Below, in pieces: positions 21,219-30,925 of a stretch of DNA of 64,000 nt; positions within the stretch are counted from its first letter, which is position 1, and each line of letters opens with the position of its first letter. Source of the stretch: Ustilago trichophora (taxonomy: Eukaryota; Basidiomycota; Ustilaginomycetes; Ustilaginales; Ustilaginaceae). Location: NCBI GenBank assembly GCA_900323505.1, contig OOIN01000022.1:62001-126000 (forward strand), written 5' to 3'. A program made the position numbers and the translations under genes. The notes beneath the pieces were generated by a model that did no database searches, was not told the DNA's origin, and saw only the letters and a list, made by a program, of their open reading frames with translations.

Positions 21219-21893
21219 CTACGGCGGGCTCCTACAAACGCTGCAGTTGTTCAACTCCAATCGAGGTCGAAGCCGTCGAGGATCGCTGGGTCCTGCCTCT
21301 GTATCCTGTATTCCTCCCTGCTGCCGTGGCTGTCGAGTTTCGATACTGGCCTCAATAGCAGCGGCCACTTCCAGCATTTCTTGGTCCATATCGTCGAACT
21401 CACTGGATGCAATTTCTGGTGTCTCCGCACGTGCTCGACGCTTACCAGCCCTGCGATGGCTCATCGGCTCGTCCAGAACATGAGCAGCCTCCGCATCTGA
21501 TTCCCGTTCCCTGTTGGCTGGCGGCTGAAGGACCACCCTTGCCGTCTCAGTGGCGTCTCCTTCCACATTTGAACGGAGGATCCCTGTTCGCGGTTGACGT
21601 GCCTGCACCAATCTCTCAACGGGATCTGTGCAGGCAGAACGTGCAAGGCGATCCTTGGTCATCCTCATGAAGAAGTCAAGGTTTGCCTGTGTGGCTGGGC
21701 GCCGTTGATAGGCTCTGTTGTCAGTACCGTGATGGGCGAAGAGGGCCTGAAGAAGTTTGCGGTGACGCTTCGCAAACACTGTCGCTGTTCTCCAGTTGCC
21801 GAGCAGCCTGTCAATCAGAGCCTGGGTATTGTCACGATACTCTCGGCGTATCCCGCAGGTATGCTCGTCGTGTCTCGTGGAGCTGGTGGTGCG
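21219..21893 (-). pseudogene. In-frame continuation of ORF1 beyond the TGA
   Basis: Directly after TGA 21896-21894 the same frame continues for about 224 codons to a stop at 21219. The first part matches the C-terminus of the paralogue at 26866-29544: LLGNW...FAKRHRKLLQALF here versus LLENW...FAEEHSTLLSQLF there. The TGA therefore sits inside what was one protein. It is either a disabling mutation or a readthrough site; the following base is C, a relatively leaky UGA context. The distal part is Arg/Glu/Pro-rich and ends with a CSVC pair. Confidence 0.65.
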
Positions 21894-24629
21894 TCAAGCC
21901 ACGCATAAGCTGCACTCCTCCAGGCGTCGGGTCACAGATTCGAGGCAGTGCTGCGCCTCATGGCCCAGAAACCCGCACGAGAGGCACAAGACGGGCATAG
22001 TGGCTTGAAGATGAGGCGTCAGCGTGTCAGAAAGAACAGGTCGGCCATTGAGCGTGTTGGTTTTGAGGAGAATCCGTGTGTCCATCACCTTCGCAGCCTG
22101 GACCGGAGACGAGTATCCCACTTTCAGAACCTTCTCACCAGTTTCAGCATCGCTCGAAATAGGCCGGGCAAAATCAGGGAGCACATCGCCGCCCGTCACA
22201 TTGCTGCCTTTCGAACCGATAGATCCGAGCACAAAATAGAGGTGCCAGTTGCCCATCACCTTGGTTCGTGCACAGGAGAGAGGGTGGAGAAAACCGTTGT
22301 TGTCGCTTAGCTCCACGTGCGTTGGCTGGTGCATGGGAAGTAGATCGATCCATGCGTGGATGGTCATCGCCGCAATCCCTGCCTGTGCACGGTCAGCGAA
22401 CCAGAACTCCACTTCAACCATGCCTTGCTCCGCAATGTGCCTGTGTCTCGAGTGGCGGAAATGGACTTTGGTAAGGCTGACACCTGCAAACATCTTGGAT
22501 CCACGGGTAGGGTTGCCGGGGGTCATTCCTTTGATCACACCTGACATGGAGTTTTCCAACTCTATTTGACACATGGGTCGACCGGTAGTGGCTGCGCGAA
22601 TTCGCAGACGGCACCCAGCTGGTGCTTTGCTTCCTGCCCTCAATACAGAGGACTCCTTCCGCCAGTCCAGTTCAGGGAGATTGTTGCAGGCAGTCCACGA
22701 CGAGTAAGGCTGGTGATCGTCTGGCGGACAATCTTCCTCTTCTGGAAGGACACCTAGCGGCCGAATGAGGCAATCTGTAGATAGAAGGTCGGCCTGCAGC
22801 GCACCTCTGACAAAGCGCGACCCTCCAGCCACTCGTTTGGTGACAACTAGGTCAGTCAAGCGTTGGCCAGTGAAAGCCCGCACCAGCGTGGTGGCAGCAC
22901 CATTCATCCGCATGATGTACTCTGGTAGCGCCTTGACCAGTTGTGACGGCCGAATAACTACGTTGCCCTCCTCAGACATGACCTGGGCGAGAATCATGCA
23001 CCACTCTTTGACCCTGTACTCTTGTAGGGAAGCGTAGACGTCGGGGTCATACTCGACTGGTTTGCAACGAATGGCGTCGATGATCATCATCAAGGCCTCG
23101 GCTCCAGTCTCATAAAGATGAGCGTCGTCCCCAAGAGCATCGGCGTATAATGTTCGCGTTGCTTTCCGTACCTTGATCTGATGCAAAATGACCAGGTTAG
23201 TGTTGATGATCTCCAGAAGGGCGGAGGCGTGCATGCGCTGTAGGCCAAACCATTTGCAGAAGTCATCAGTCAGACGTTGGGCACCCACGTAATCCTCCAC
23301 AAAGTTGGGCAGTTCCGGTCGACGGGCAAGGAACTGCAGATGGTCATCCGTGAGGGCTTGAAAGGTGTCGCCGTGTGGCCGTGGGACAGCCGGATACCAG
23401 TCGCTGGAGCCTCGAACCTTGTCCTCCGCCAGTTTCCATGTGCGCAGGAAGATTTCCTGAACATACGGACCAGGATTACCTGGAGCAACCATGAGCGGGT
23501 TGTCAAATAGGTCCTTTGTTTTGAACTGGGCCCGTTTGGTGACGCAATGTTGCGTGAAACTTGAAGTGTCTTGACCGGTGCGTGTTCGCAAAAACGGCGA
23601 TCCCTGATACGGTACCAGCTGTTGAAAAAGCGGGATGCGTAGAAAGGGGGTGAGACAGGAAGCAGGTCGGAAAGATGCCAGAGAAGTAGCACCAGCAGGC
23701 GTAGTCGACGCCCCCCGTTGGAGGGGAACCGATGGTACCAGAGGCAGGGGATCTTCCGCGTGCATAGGAGGAGCTGCAGCGGTAACGGGCATGTCCTCGC
23801 ATTCGGCATCAGATGGAATGTCAGACACGTTGGCCAGATCAACAGCTGCGTCCTCTGTGTAATATTGCAGCTGAGGAACGTCCCTTTCAGCATCCGTTCC
23901 CTCGTCAGCATGTAGCTGTTCGCCGCAATCCCGCTGGCTATTCGTTCCCACCACCCGGAAACTGTCGTCACTCTCGTCGTTTTCAGAGTCTTCCGAGATG
24001 GAGTAGCGGCTGGCCAAGCTGTCAGTGGACCAGTAGTGAGCGATGTCGTTGCTATCTGAAGAGATAAGTTCAACAATGTCTCCACGATCAGGAGCCGTAC
24101 TAACCCTTCTGGAGCGGCGTGAAGGGAGATGTGGCCTGGGAACCCGCTGGGACTGATCGTCCTCCGAGATGTCATCCGCATCCCCCCTTGGATTGGACAT
24201 CGCATCCTGGCTGGCGCCAAGATGGCGAGGGCGTGACTCAGTGCTGACCCTAGAGAGGGGTGGGACACCTGTATTCTCCACCACGAGGTCACGAAGGTCT
24301 TGGGTTTTGATACCGAACCGCCTCGAGAGATCCTTGGCGGCAGCGGTTGAAATGATGGTTGCTTTGGCACCATGTTTGACGACCATTTCATTGACAGCTT
24401 TATGACCATGGGAACCTGGAGCACGCATGATGAGGAAGAACTCGCCCTCAGGCGTGTCCCGTTTGGTGCGGTCACGAAAAACCTCGAGACGGCGGACATA
24501 GGGTCGTTCTTTTGTTTGGAACACCCCGGCAAAGAAGAACCAAGGAAGAGAGGGGGGGATGTGATTGAGAAGGATGCAATCCGACGACACCGGTTTGCGG
24601 TTCCTCGTAGCTTTGGAGTTGACAGGCAT
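21894..24629 (-). CDS. LINE ORF1 / gag-like zinc-knuckle protein, ends at in-frame TGA
   Basis: 911 residues from the ATG at 24629, chosen because it aligns with the start of the paralogue at 26866 (MPVNSKATRNRK versus MVNSNRNRRR); an upstream ATG at 24692 also exists. N-terminal block of about 100 residues with an EFFLIM strand; a long acidic, Ser-rich linker; a helical region (FVEDYVGAQRLTDDFCKWFGL); a second conserved block (VEVEFWFADRAQAGIAAMTIHAW); and a CCHC zinc knuckle CLSCGFLGHEAQHC near the C-terminus. It ends in TGA (21896-21894), but the frame stays open and homologous beyond (next entry). CCHC knuckles bind nucleic acid; the presumed role is RNA packaging for the LINE. Confidence 0.75.
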   Translation of the reverse strand: MPVNSKATRNRKPVSSDCILLNHIPPSLPWFFFAGVFQTKERPYVRRLEVFRDRTKRDTPEGEFFLIMRAPGSHGHKAVNEMVVKHGAKATIISTAAAKDLSRRFGIKTQDLRDLVVENTGVPPLSRVSTESRPRHLGASQDAMSNPRGDADDISEDDQSQRVPRPHLPSRRSRRVSTAPDRGDIVELISSDSNDIAHYWSTDSLASRYSISEDSENDESDDSFRVVGTNSQRDCGEQLHADEGTDAERDVPQLQYYTEDAAVDLANVSDIPSDAECEDMPVTAAAPPMHAEDPLPLVPSVPLQRGASTTPAGATSLASFRPASCLTPFLRIPLFQQLVPYQGSPFLRTRTGQDTSSFTQHCVTKRAQFKTKDLFDNPLMVAPGNPGPYVQEIFLRTWKLAEDKVRGSSDWYPAVPRPHGDTFQALTDDHLQFLARRPELPNFVEDYVGAQRLTDDFCKWFGLQRMHASALLEIINTNLVILHQIKVRKATRTLYADALGDDAHLYETGAEALMMIIDAIRCKPVEYDPDVYASLQEYRVKEWCMILAQVMSEEGNVVIRPSQLVKALPEYIMRMNGAATTLVRAFTGQRLTDLVVTKRVAGGSRFVRGALQADLLSTDCLIRPLGVLPEEEDCPPDDHQPYSSWTACNNLPELDWRKESSVLRAGSKAPAGCRLRIRAATTGRPMCQIELENSMSGVIKGMTPGNPTRGSKMFAGVSLTKVHFRHSRHRHIAEQGMVEVEFWFADRAQAGIAAMTIHAWIDLLPMHQPTHVELSDNNGFLHPLSCARTKVMGNWHLYFVLGSIGSKGSNVTGGDVLPDFARPISSDAETGEKVLKVGYSSPVQAAKVMDTRILLKTNTLNGRPVLSDTLTPHLQATMPVLCLSCGFLGHEAQHCLESVTRRLEECSLCVA

Positions 24630-24700
24630 GGTGTAAGAAAAAGGTAGGATCTGGTGTGATGACAGAGGGAAATATGTCGCCGGGATAGGCATGTCTGTGA

Positions 24701-26865
24701 GAGCTCGTCGTTTAAATGCTCATCGCGCTCAAGTCAAGATGTCTGCTCGCCGCAAACCGACGGCAGAGTGACGTCTAAGTCCCATCTATTCGAAACAATC
24801 GGAACTGGCACCTGTCTGTGGTTGCGTATTCGCCTCATCAGCACTCCGGGTATGTAGGGAATAGCCACTGCGGCCGCTCGCCTTCATTAGAGGAGGCGTT
24901 ATTGTGCCTCTCATTTCAGAAGGTCTGACTAAAGGGGCCAGGTGGGGCTGTTTATTGCATAGTGAGATGGTACCCCCTTCGTGGGATGCCGTTTCCTCTC
25001 CCCCTTTTTGTATTTTGTATCGTCTAAGTTACGGGGGTGGGTGCATTCCACCACCGCCACCTCCTCTCTTATTTGTACCGAAAGATCGGGACCCTCGTGG
25101 GGGTGAAATTAAAGTTTTGACAGGTCGCCAACGCCCTCCTCCCCCTTTTTTTTTTTTTTTTTTTTATTTTATTTCATTTTTTCCTCTCTTGGTCAACGCT
25201 CCTGCTGCAATTACCAAGGGAAGAAAGGTACGGCCCTAGCTATCGACAAGCATGTGCGGCCAGGCCAACGATCACTTTGGCAGCATCAAAACAACATAGC
25301 ATCAGCACCCTCGGTCGACAACGCCTTCCCACCGATCAGCAGCAAGTCCAGACCCAACGATGAGTCTAGGTTGCCCCGGCATGTGGTTGCGGCGTGCAAC
25401 CATCATCTATACCACTACAGATCGATCGTTCCAGTGAATCGTCAGCATAGCGTCCCAGTAGGACACGAGCTTGGGGTTCAGGCAACCAGCCTGATCTCAG
25501 GATCGCTCCTTGGAAAATTCACCAACAGATGCGAACTGAATTCAATCAGCTTCATTCGACAAAGCTGCTAGCGTCACGCCATTTGGCTTCCTCGCTGCTG
25601 ACGCTGTGTAGACAGAGGCGAGAGATCACGATGGCGTCTCACATAGGATTTGGGGTGCAGTCCCACCGTTGTGTAGGAGCATCGCATCATGTAGTGTGGG
25701 ACAACGGTAGATTGGCTATCACAGGATAGGCAAATCAGCGTACGTCTGACACCTCGCTGCGTTGCGCACAGCATCAGAGGGAAGACCACAAGCTGCATCG
25801 ACACTTCATTTTGTCAAATCGACATGATCCTACTAACCGACTGCGGTCAACTTCCAGCCCTATCCAGCCAAGTTCCGAATCTTCCGCAGCAGGAGTGTAG
25901 CACCGAGGTTTCCCTTCGCAAAGCACAAGAACTCGGCTCTGACTTTTCCACTCCCACCTTCTGTGTCTCGCTTGCACCTCCACAGTCATCAAGATAAACA
26001 AACCTGGAACACAGATGCGCCTCTCGGCCTCGTTTCGCAGGTACAGTAAGCACAAGGTCTGGCTTGACCTCGCTGAGCGGAACGGCATTGGCATCTTCAA
26101 CTTGTGTGCCGGCAGGAGGTCGCCGCCAAAGCCATGGAAGGATGGGTCAGCCGTCGACGCGTCAGACTGCGCCTGCCGAGAGACCTGTCGCCGTTTAGGT
26201 CCCAGGGACGGCTTTTTCGCCCTCCAAGTTTTGTATTATGAGTATAAGTTGTCGTTGTTTTTTTTTTTTTTTTTTTTTTTTTTTGGAAGAACTGCCTGTG
26301 CACCTTTCACCTGAAGCGGTCTTCATTCAGCTGCGACGGTCCATCCGTTCCATCAAAGAGCGATGTGCTCGTTCCCAGGGCTCAGTTTATTAGACGTGGG
26401 TTTGTGTCCGGCTGGGAAATCAAGCCGAGGTGAAATGCTATTCGTTGAGCTCCACCTTGTGATGAGGACCTCATATACGAGTGGGACTTGGTTGCGCTGG
26501 AACTTACGTTCTCCCCTAGTGTAAGGAGAACTGAGCCTGGTCTGTTGATAGGGAAACGCGGCCTGCTTCATGGGCAGAGGCAACAGCGAGAAGCTTGTGT
26601 CGACAGGCAGCACATCTTGACTGTATTCTCAAAAAACTTTGTCCAACCAGCTCTGGAGGTAAAGCCGTGGTGCAAGGCAGTGTGTAGGGTAGGGTAGCGG
26701 GGACGATTTGCCTTCGTTGCCAGTCCACGTCTACAAGACCCCCTCTCTGTGTGTAGATCTCCAACCACTCTTCGCTCCTAGAACCACTGTCAAAAGTATC
26801 ACCATAAGAGCTTTCCGTAAGACACAGACGTCCAAGACCAAACCAATCGCGTCTACAGGTCCAAG
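24701..26865. other. Non-coding spacer between two divergent gag-like ORFs
   Basis: About 2.1 kb with no convincing ORF. It contains C/T-rich stretches, a T run at about 25147-25166 followed by an AT-rich block, and a long uninterrupted T run at about 26257-26284. The T runs could be poly(A) tails of minus-strand retroposed sequence, or simple repeats as found elsewhere in the window. Confidence 0.4.
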
Positions 26866-29544
26866 ATGGTCAACTCTAATCGGAACCGTCGTCGTGCCGT
26901 CCTGCTGTACCGCATACCTACGACGACCCCCTTGCAGGCACTGGCAATGTTTCCGCCCTGCGACATGCCGGATTGTGACATAGACTGTAGCATCGATCAC
27001 CGTGGCGGGCGCGAATTTTACTCCCTCTTCGTGCCCCTGAACGGCAAGGATTTGCTGCGTAAGGCACACGACTGTAGTCAGCAGTGGGGTTGCGGGGTCC
27101 AGATAGGTACCTATGGTCGTTTCAGAGAGCAGAAAACCGGACGTGCAGTGACATTGCCACGGCCTAATGTCGGGGTCCCATTGTTCCCCGGCGCACCCAA
27201 AGAGGTCCCGTCTCATTCAGCGGCACACGCTGCTCGTCCTCATCAATCTGAGCCTCCCCTTGCGGCTGTCTCAGCATCAAGATCATTACCTGCGTTGTTC
27301 TCAGCCGCCCGTCAAGAAGGCAGGGAACACGAAAATCAGGCAGCACGCCGAGCCACTCAGTCTAGCTCAATCGCTTCCGCCAGACAAACTACGCCCTATT
27401 TGCGCCAACGTCACCCGCCTGGGGCCTCTGCAAGTGGCAGCGATGCAAGCAGAACCAATAGAGGGGTTCCTGAGGGTCACTCCACTGCACACCTCAGGGA
27501 GCGTCCGCAACTTCCCCCAGTTGTGACTGAAGTAGGTGAGGCTGAGCCTGTACATTCTTCAGCGAGAAGCAGGCCTCCTGTCCTCCCACAGGTCGCAACT
27601 GGTGCCGCCACAGCTCCTTCATTATTGCGAGGAAACACGCCGGATGTTTCTGCCGGTGAGTCAGTGCCTGGTTTCAGCAGCCAGTCAGACGGTTCTGGTA
27701 CGACTGCATCCCCTATTCTGATGCAATGGACCGGTGCAGGCGGTCCTTCTCAAGACTCAGCGCCCTCAGTCGGGGTCGTCGAGGCGCGGGCAAGGTGGCA
27801 GTTGATCTCTGCTCGCACTCCCATCCTTGGCAACCTTTCGCGTCCGATAGAAGACGAGTCAAAGGAGCTGCTGCAAAGGATGCTGTCCCTGGCAGATCAA
27901 CTTCCTCGCGGACAATACATGTGGTATCCCCCACTGTCGGCCAACGCGACTTTCTCTTCTCTGCAACTGGAATGGATCCTAAAGCGTAAACGCAACCTGT
28001 GTGCCCGCGTGGCCAGCACCGCTGAAGTGCAAAAGTTTAGCGATGCATTCTGCCGACATTTTGTCATCGCCCGGATGCATGGTTCGTATTTTGTTGCACG
28101 GTTGTTGGGTACGCCTGCCGTTCCAACCGAGGTGTTAGACGCCTTTGAAAGCATACGAGTGCACTGGTCAATCGAGCGGATCTTTACTCCCGTGATTCGC
28201 CGCATAGTAACACTGTTGACGCAAAGGCCGCCTCATTATGTGCATTGCGACTCAATTTACACAGTACAATTGCTCACGGCTGACGTATGGTTCCTGTTGT
28301 TGGCACAAGCAGTATGGGATCTTTACCATCTGACGTTGCCGGTACAGCGTCTGAGGCAGATCCTTTCGGCACGAAGCGAGCTGTATACTGTGGGGGAAGA
28401 CCGCCAAGAGTTATGGGATGCATTCATGGCTTTACCGATGGAGCCTAACAACGCTACGCTGATTGCTGCAGCCGGTGCAAGACCTCGCGGCATTATTCTA
28501 GACGAAGACAAGGTGTATTTCAACTGCGAGCCCATCGTCAAGGTGGAACGCTCGCCAGAATGGGCCAAGAGTCGAAGCAAATGGTCCAAGGTGGCAATCC
28601 CAGCTAGCGCAATGCAAGATGTGTATGGCATCGGCGTTGATGCCCAATTAGGTTATGTGGTGAGGTTTCGTGGCATGCGAGATGGCGGGACCCAGCCTAT
28701 GGCGACTCTGCACGAGCACTTTGTCAACCTGCAAAAAGCCATGAGCCCGGCGGTGGCCTCGTCTGGTTTAAAGCATCGTCTCTTTCAACTGGTGCAGCCG
28801 GTACTGGTGCAGCATCGGTTTGGTGCCACTCCTAACGGGATTGGTCCGATGGAAATCGAATTCCATTTCGCCTCACAGAGTCATGCCACCATGGCGTTGC
28901 TTACCGTTCATCGATGGGCACATTGGTTGGAGTTATCCGACGCCAAGTTAGTGGTGCTGGAAGGGGAAGAGGGTCATCGCGGCTGGTTGTGTGCCCTTTT
29001 TTGCGTCATTGTGGTGCCCGTTCCAGAGGATCTGCCGGAATATCTGGGAGCGTTTGGGAAGAACACGCTGAGTTCCACCCCAGAGTCGATCTGTGTGGTG
29101 GCCAAGGACGGAGATCAGTATCACGTGGTGTTGCGGTATAGAACACCCATGCTGGCCAGGCAGATGATGGGAGTGAGAGTACAGATCACCAGTCGTGGCG
29201 AGAAAGTGGTATACTCCAGCCCGCTGGTGCCTCATATTCCCATGGATGTCCCATCCGTCTGCACACGGTGTGGTAGGCTCGGTCACCCGAGCGAGAGCTG
29301 TCCTAGCGACGGGCGACCGGTGCACCCTGGGTCGTCGTGTCAGCTCTGCAAGCGTGTCCGGACACTTGACGAACGTATGGCTCTCTGTACTCAGAAAGGC
29401 AAGGTAAAGACATGTGTGTTGGTCAGCGGATTCATGGACAATGCCAAGGCAATGCGGGATGTCCTGCTAGAGAACTGGGACCGGGATTCCCTATTTGCGG
29501 AGGAGCACTCCACTCTATTGTCACAATTGTTCGACGAGATGTAG
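26866..29544 (+). CDS. Zinc-knuckle gag-like protein, paralogue of LINE ORF1 on the opposite strand
   Basis: An uninterrupted 892-residue ORF. It shares order and motifs with the ORF1 at 21.2-24.6 kb: similar start, an REFYSLFVPL block, a disordered linker, the WYPPLSANATFSSLQLEWILKRK region, IEFHFASQSHATMALLTVHRW, a VVYSSPL strand, and a CCHC knuckle CTRCGRLGHPSESC followed by a second Cys pair (CQLC). It then has a C-terminal helix (LLENW...LLSQLFDEM). No ORF2 follows on this strand; the next ORFs are convergent, 93 bp away. It may be a captured or stand-alone ORF1, or the remnant of a second element. Sequence identity to its paralogue looks low, so the two diverged long ago. Confidence 0.7.
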   Translation: MVNSNRNRRRAVLLYRIPTTTPLQALAMFPPCDMPDCDIDCSIDHRGGREFYSLFVPLNGKDLLRKAHDCSQQWGCGVQIGTYGRFREQKTGRAVTLPRPNVGVPLFPGAPKEVPSHSAAHAARPHQSEPPLAAVSASRSLPALFSAARQEGREHENQAARRATQSSSIASARQTTPYLRQRHPPGASASGSDASRTNRGVPEGHSTAHLRERPQLPPVVTEVGEAEPVHSSARSRPPVLPQVATGAATAPSLLRGNTPDVSAGESVPGFSSQSDGSGTTASPILMQWTGAGGPSQDSAPSVGVVEARARWQLISARTPILGNLSRPIEDESKELLQRMLSLADQLPRGQYMWYPPLSANATFSSLQLEWILKRKRNLCARVASTAEVQKFSDAFCRHFVIARMHGSYFVARLLGTPAVPTEVLDAFESIRVHWSIERIFTPVIRRIVTLLTQRPPHYVHCDSIYTVQLLTADVWFLLLAQAVWDLYHLTLPVQRLRQILSARSELYTVGEDRQELWDAFMALPMEPNNATLIAAAGARPRGIILDEDKVYFNCEPIVKVERSPEWAKSRSKWSKVAIPASAMQDVYGIGVDAQLGYVVRFRGMRDGGTQPMATLHEHFVNLQKAMSPAVASSGLKHRLFQLVQPVLVQHRFGATPNGIGPMEIEFHFASQSHATMALLTVHRWAHWLELSDAKLVVLEGEEGHRGWLCALFCVIVVPVPEDLPEYLGAFGKNTLSSTPESICVVAKDGDQYHVVLRYRTPMLARQMMGVRVQITSRGEKVVYSSPLVPHIPMDVPSVCTRCGRLGHPSESCPSDGRPVHPGSSCQLCKRVRTLDERMALCTQKGKVKTCVLVSGFMDNAKAMRDVLLENWDRDSLFAEEHSTLLSQLFDEM

Positions 29545-29637
29545 TTTTATTTAATCATAGACTATGTACATGTTAATAGAGTCAACGACTGGTAGCCGGC
29601 CAGGGACAGCTGGATGAGCGTAGACCGTGTAGATGTC

Positions 29638-30525
29638 TTAATCACAAAGTTTCCGCCTCTTGAGTTCCTGGAGGTGACGGGGATTGATGCATCCATTGGT
29701 AGACTCGTCGCGCAGAGGAGGCTGTCTTCCTCGGCGCTGTCGAGGCAGTGGGCCGCTAGGTTTCTTCTTCTTGCGTAGGCGCTTAAGTTCCTGGATGCTG
29801 GGGTTGGGCCAAGGGCGAATGCGCATAAAGTCGAACTGGGAATGGGGGTAAGAGGGACCGTCGTGCCGCAGCACTCGCATTGGGCACCCTCTTCCGGCTT
29901 GGACGTACTGGAGTGGGAGCATGTCAGCATCGATGTGCTCGGTCCAATAAAAGCCGCCAATAGTGAGGTCACCCGTAAACGTCTTCACACCCGGCTCATT
30001 TGATGGGCGGTAGAAAGCCTTAATTTCATGAATGTCGACGAGGTGGTGAAGCATGAGATACAGTCGGCTGCAGACCTCACTGAGGTCTGAGTCATGGTGG
30101 AGTTGTTCCACAGTGAGGACCACTTCTCTGTGTGAGTACGGCCGGACGCCACGGTAGATCGCTAGTCGACCCTCAATATAGATCTGAAGGCACGTAGGGG
30201 TTTCCTGCCATGGGAGATTGGTAGGCGCTAGAAACCCAGTGTGGTTATCGCCGAAGAAGTACATGTCGAGACAGAATCCGTTAATGTATCCTGTGTGGCT
30301 GTTGAACAGCCACCGTGGGATGTATATGTCACCATAATGAGGGTCGCTGCGTCGGATCTGAGCTGCCAGGTCCCGTGAGATGTGTGTGAGGTCATCGGTC
30401 GCGCGGTAAGGGAGACTAATGTCGTATACATGGTCACCTGGTGTAACGCGATGGCCGGCACTTGCCCATATGGTGAGGCATTCTTCGGCACATTCATAGG
30501 AGAAAGCTGGGATACGGACGTCCAT
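29638..30525 (-). CDS. Unidentified 295-residue protein with basic C-terminus
   Basis: The ATG at 30525 (MDVRIPAF) is preferred; an in-frame ATG at 30606 would add 27 residues. No known family is recognised. The first about 230 residues look globular and rich in Tyr, His and Asp (PHYGDIYIPRWLF, TCLQIYIEGRLAIY). The last about 65 are strongly basic with likely nuclear-localisation clusters (LKRLRKKKK, RQRRGRQ, LKRRKLCD). It lies 400 bp downstream of the 533-residue zinc-knuckle ORF on the same strand and may be the second ORF of the same element. There is no RT, nuclease or transposase signature. Confidence 0.5.
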   Translation of the reverse strand: MDVRIPAFSYECAEECLTIWASAGHRVTPGDHVYDISLPYRATDDLTHISRDLAAQIRRSDPHYGDIYIPRWLFNSHTGYINGFCLDMYFFGDNHTGFLAPTNLPWQETPTCLQIYIEGRLAIYRGVRPYSHREVVLTVEQLHHDSDLSEVCSRLYLMLHHLVDIHEIKAFYRPSNEPGVKTFTGDLTIGGFYWTEHIDADMLPLQYVQAGRGCPMRVLRHDGPSYPHSQFDFMRIRPWPNPSIQELKRLRKKKKPSGPLPRQRRGRQPPLRDESTNGCINPRHLQELKRRKLCD

Positions 30526-30925
30526 AGCGGTTAGGGTGTGATGGAGGTGTATCGTGGGGATAAGAAGCTGAGGGCGTCTGTAATCTGACAAAGCAATCGT
30601 GAACAAAGGGAAGCAGGCGGAAACCAGAGGTCCGACAGACTCTCAGTGAGGAGCCACGTGATGTTTCGAGGTTCCCCGCCGTAACGCATCAAGCAGAGAT
30701 TGGCGGCGGATGGCACCAGAGTCTCAGAATTGTGATGCCAAGGCTTGTTCAGCAGGAGGGGAAATGGTTATTCCGCGTGTGCTTGGGATGTAAGTTTTGA
30801 GACGTACGCTTTTCAGAGAGGGGAATCAAGCAGATAACAGAAGAGGAATGGTTTGAGATTCATAGATAGAAAGAGTACAGACAATTGGATCTGGGCGGAC
30901 AGAAGGGGACACCGGAGCCATGGGC

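Larger units (their letters stand above)
14863..24700 (-). mobile_element. Non-LTR retrotransposon (LINE) with ORF1 and EN-RT-RNaseH ORF2
   Basis: Read on the minus strand: a zinc-knuckle ORF1 (24629 to 21219 with one internal TGA), a 0.8-kb inter-ORF region, ORF2 (20423-15663), then a 0.8-kb 3' UTR with strong hairpins. It ends in a short (CAGTA)n-type tail that abuts transporter codons at about 14863. The 3' junction is precise; the 5' limit is a guess. It is not certain that ORF1 and ORF2 belong to a single element. EN-RT-RNase H order places it among APE-type LINEs with RNase H (Tad/I-like). Confidence 0.75.

Noticed and set aside
26257..26284. Poly-T run as proof of a retroposed minus-strand copy
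   Set aside because: Similar T runs occur in plain intergenic regions (3.1, 34.9, 54.3 kb), so the run alone is not diagnostic.
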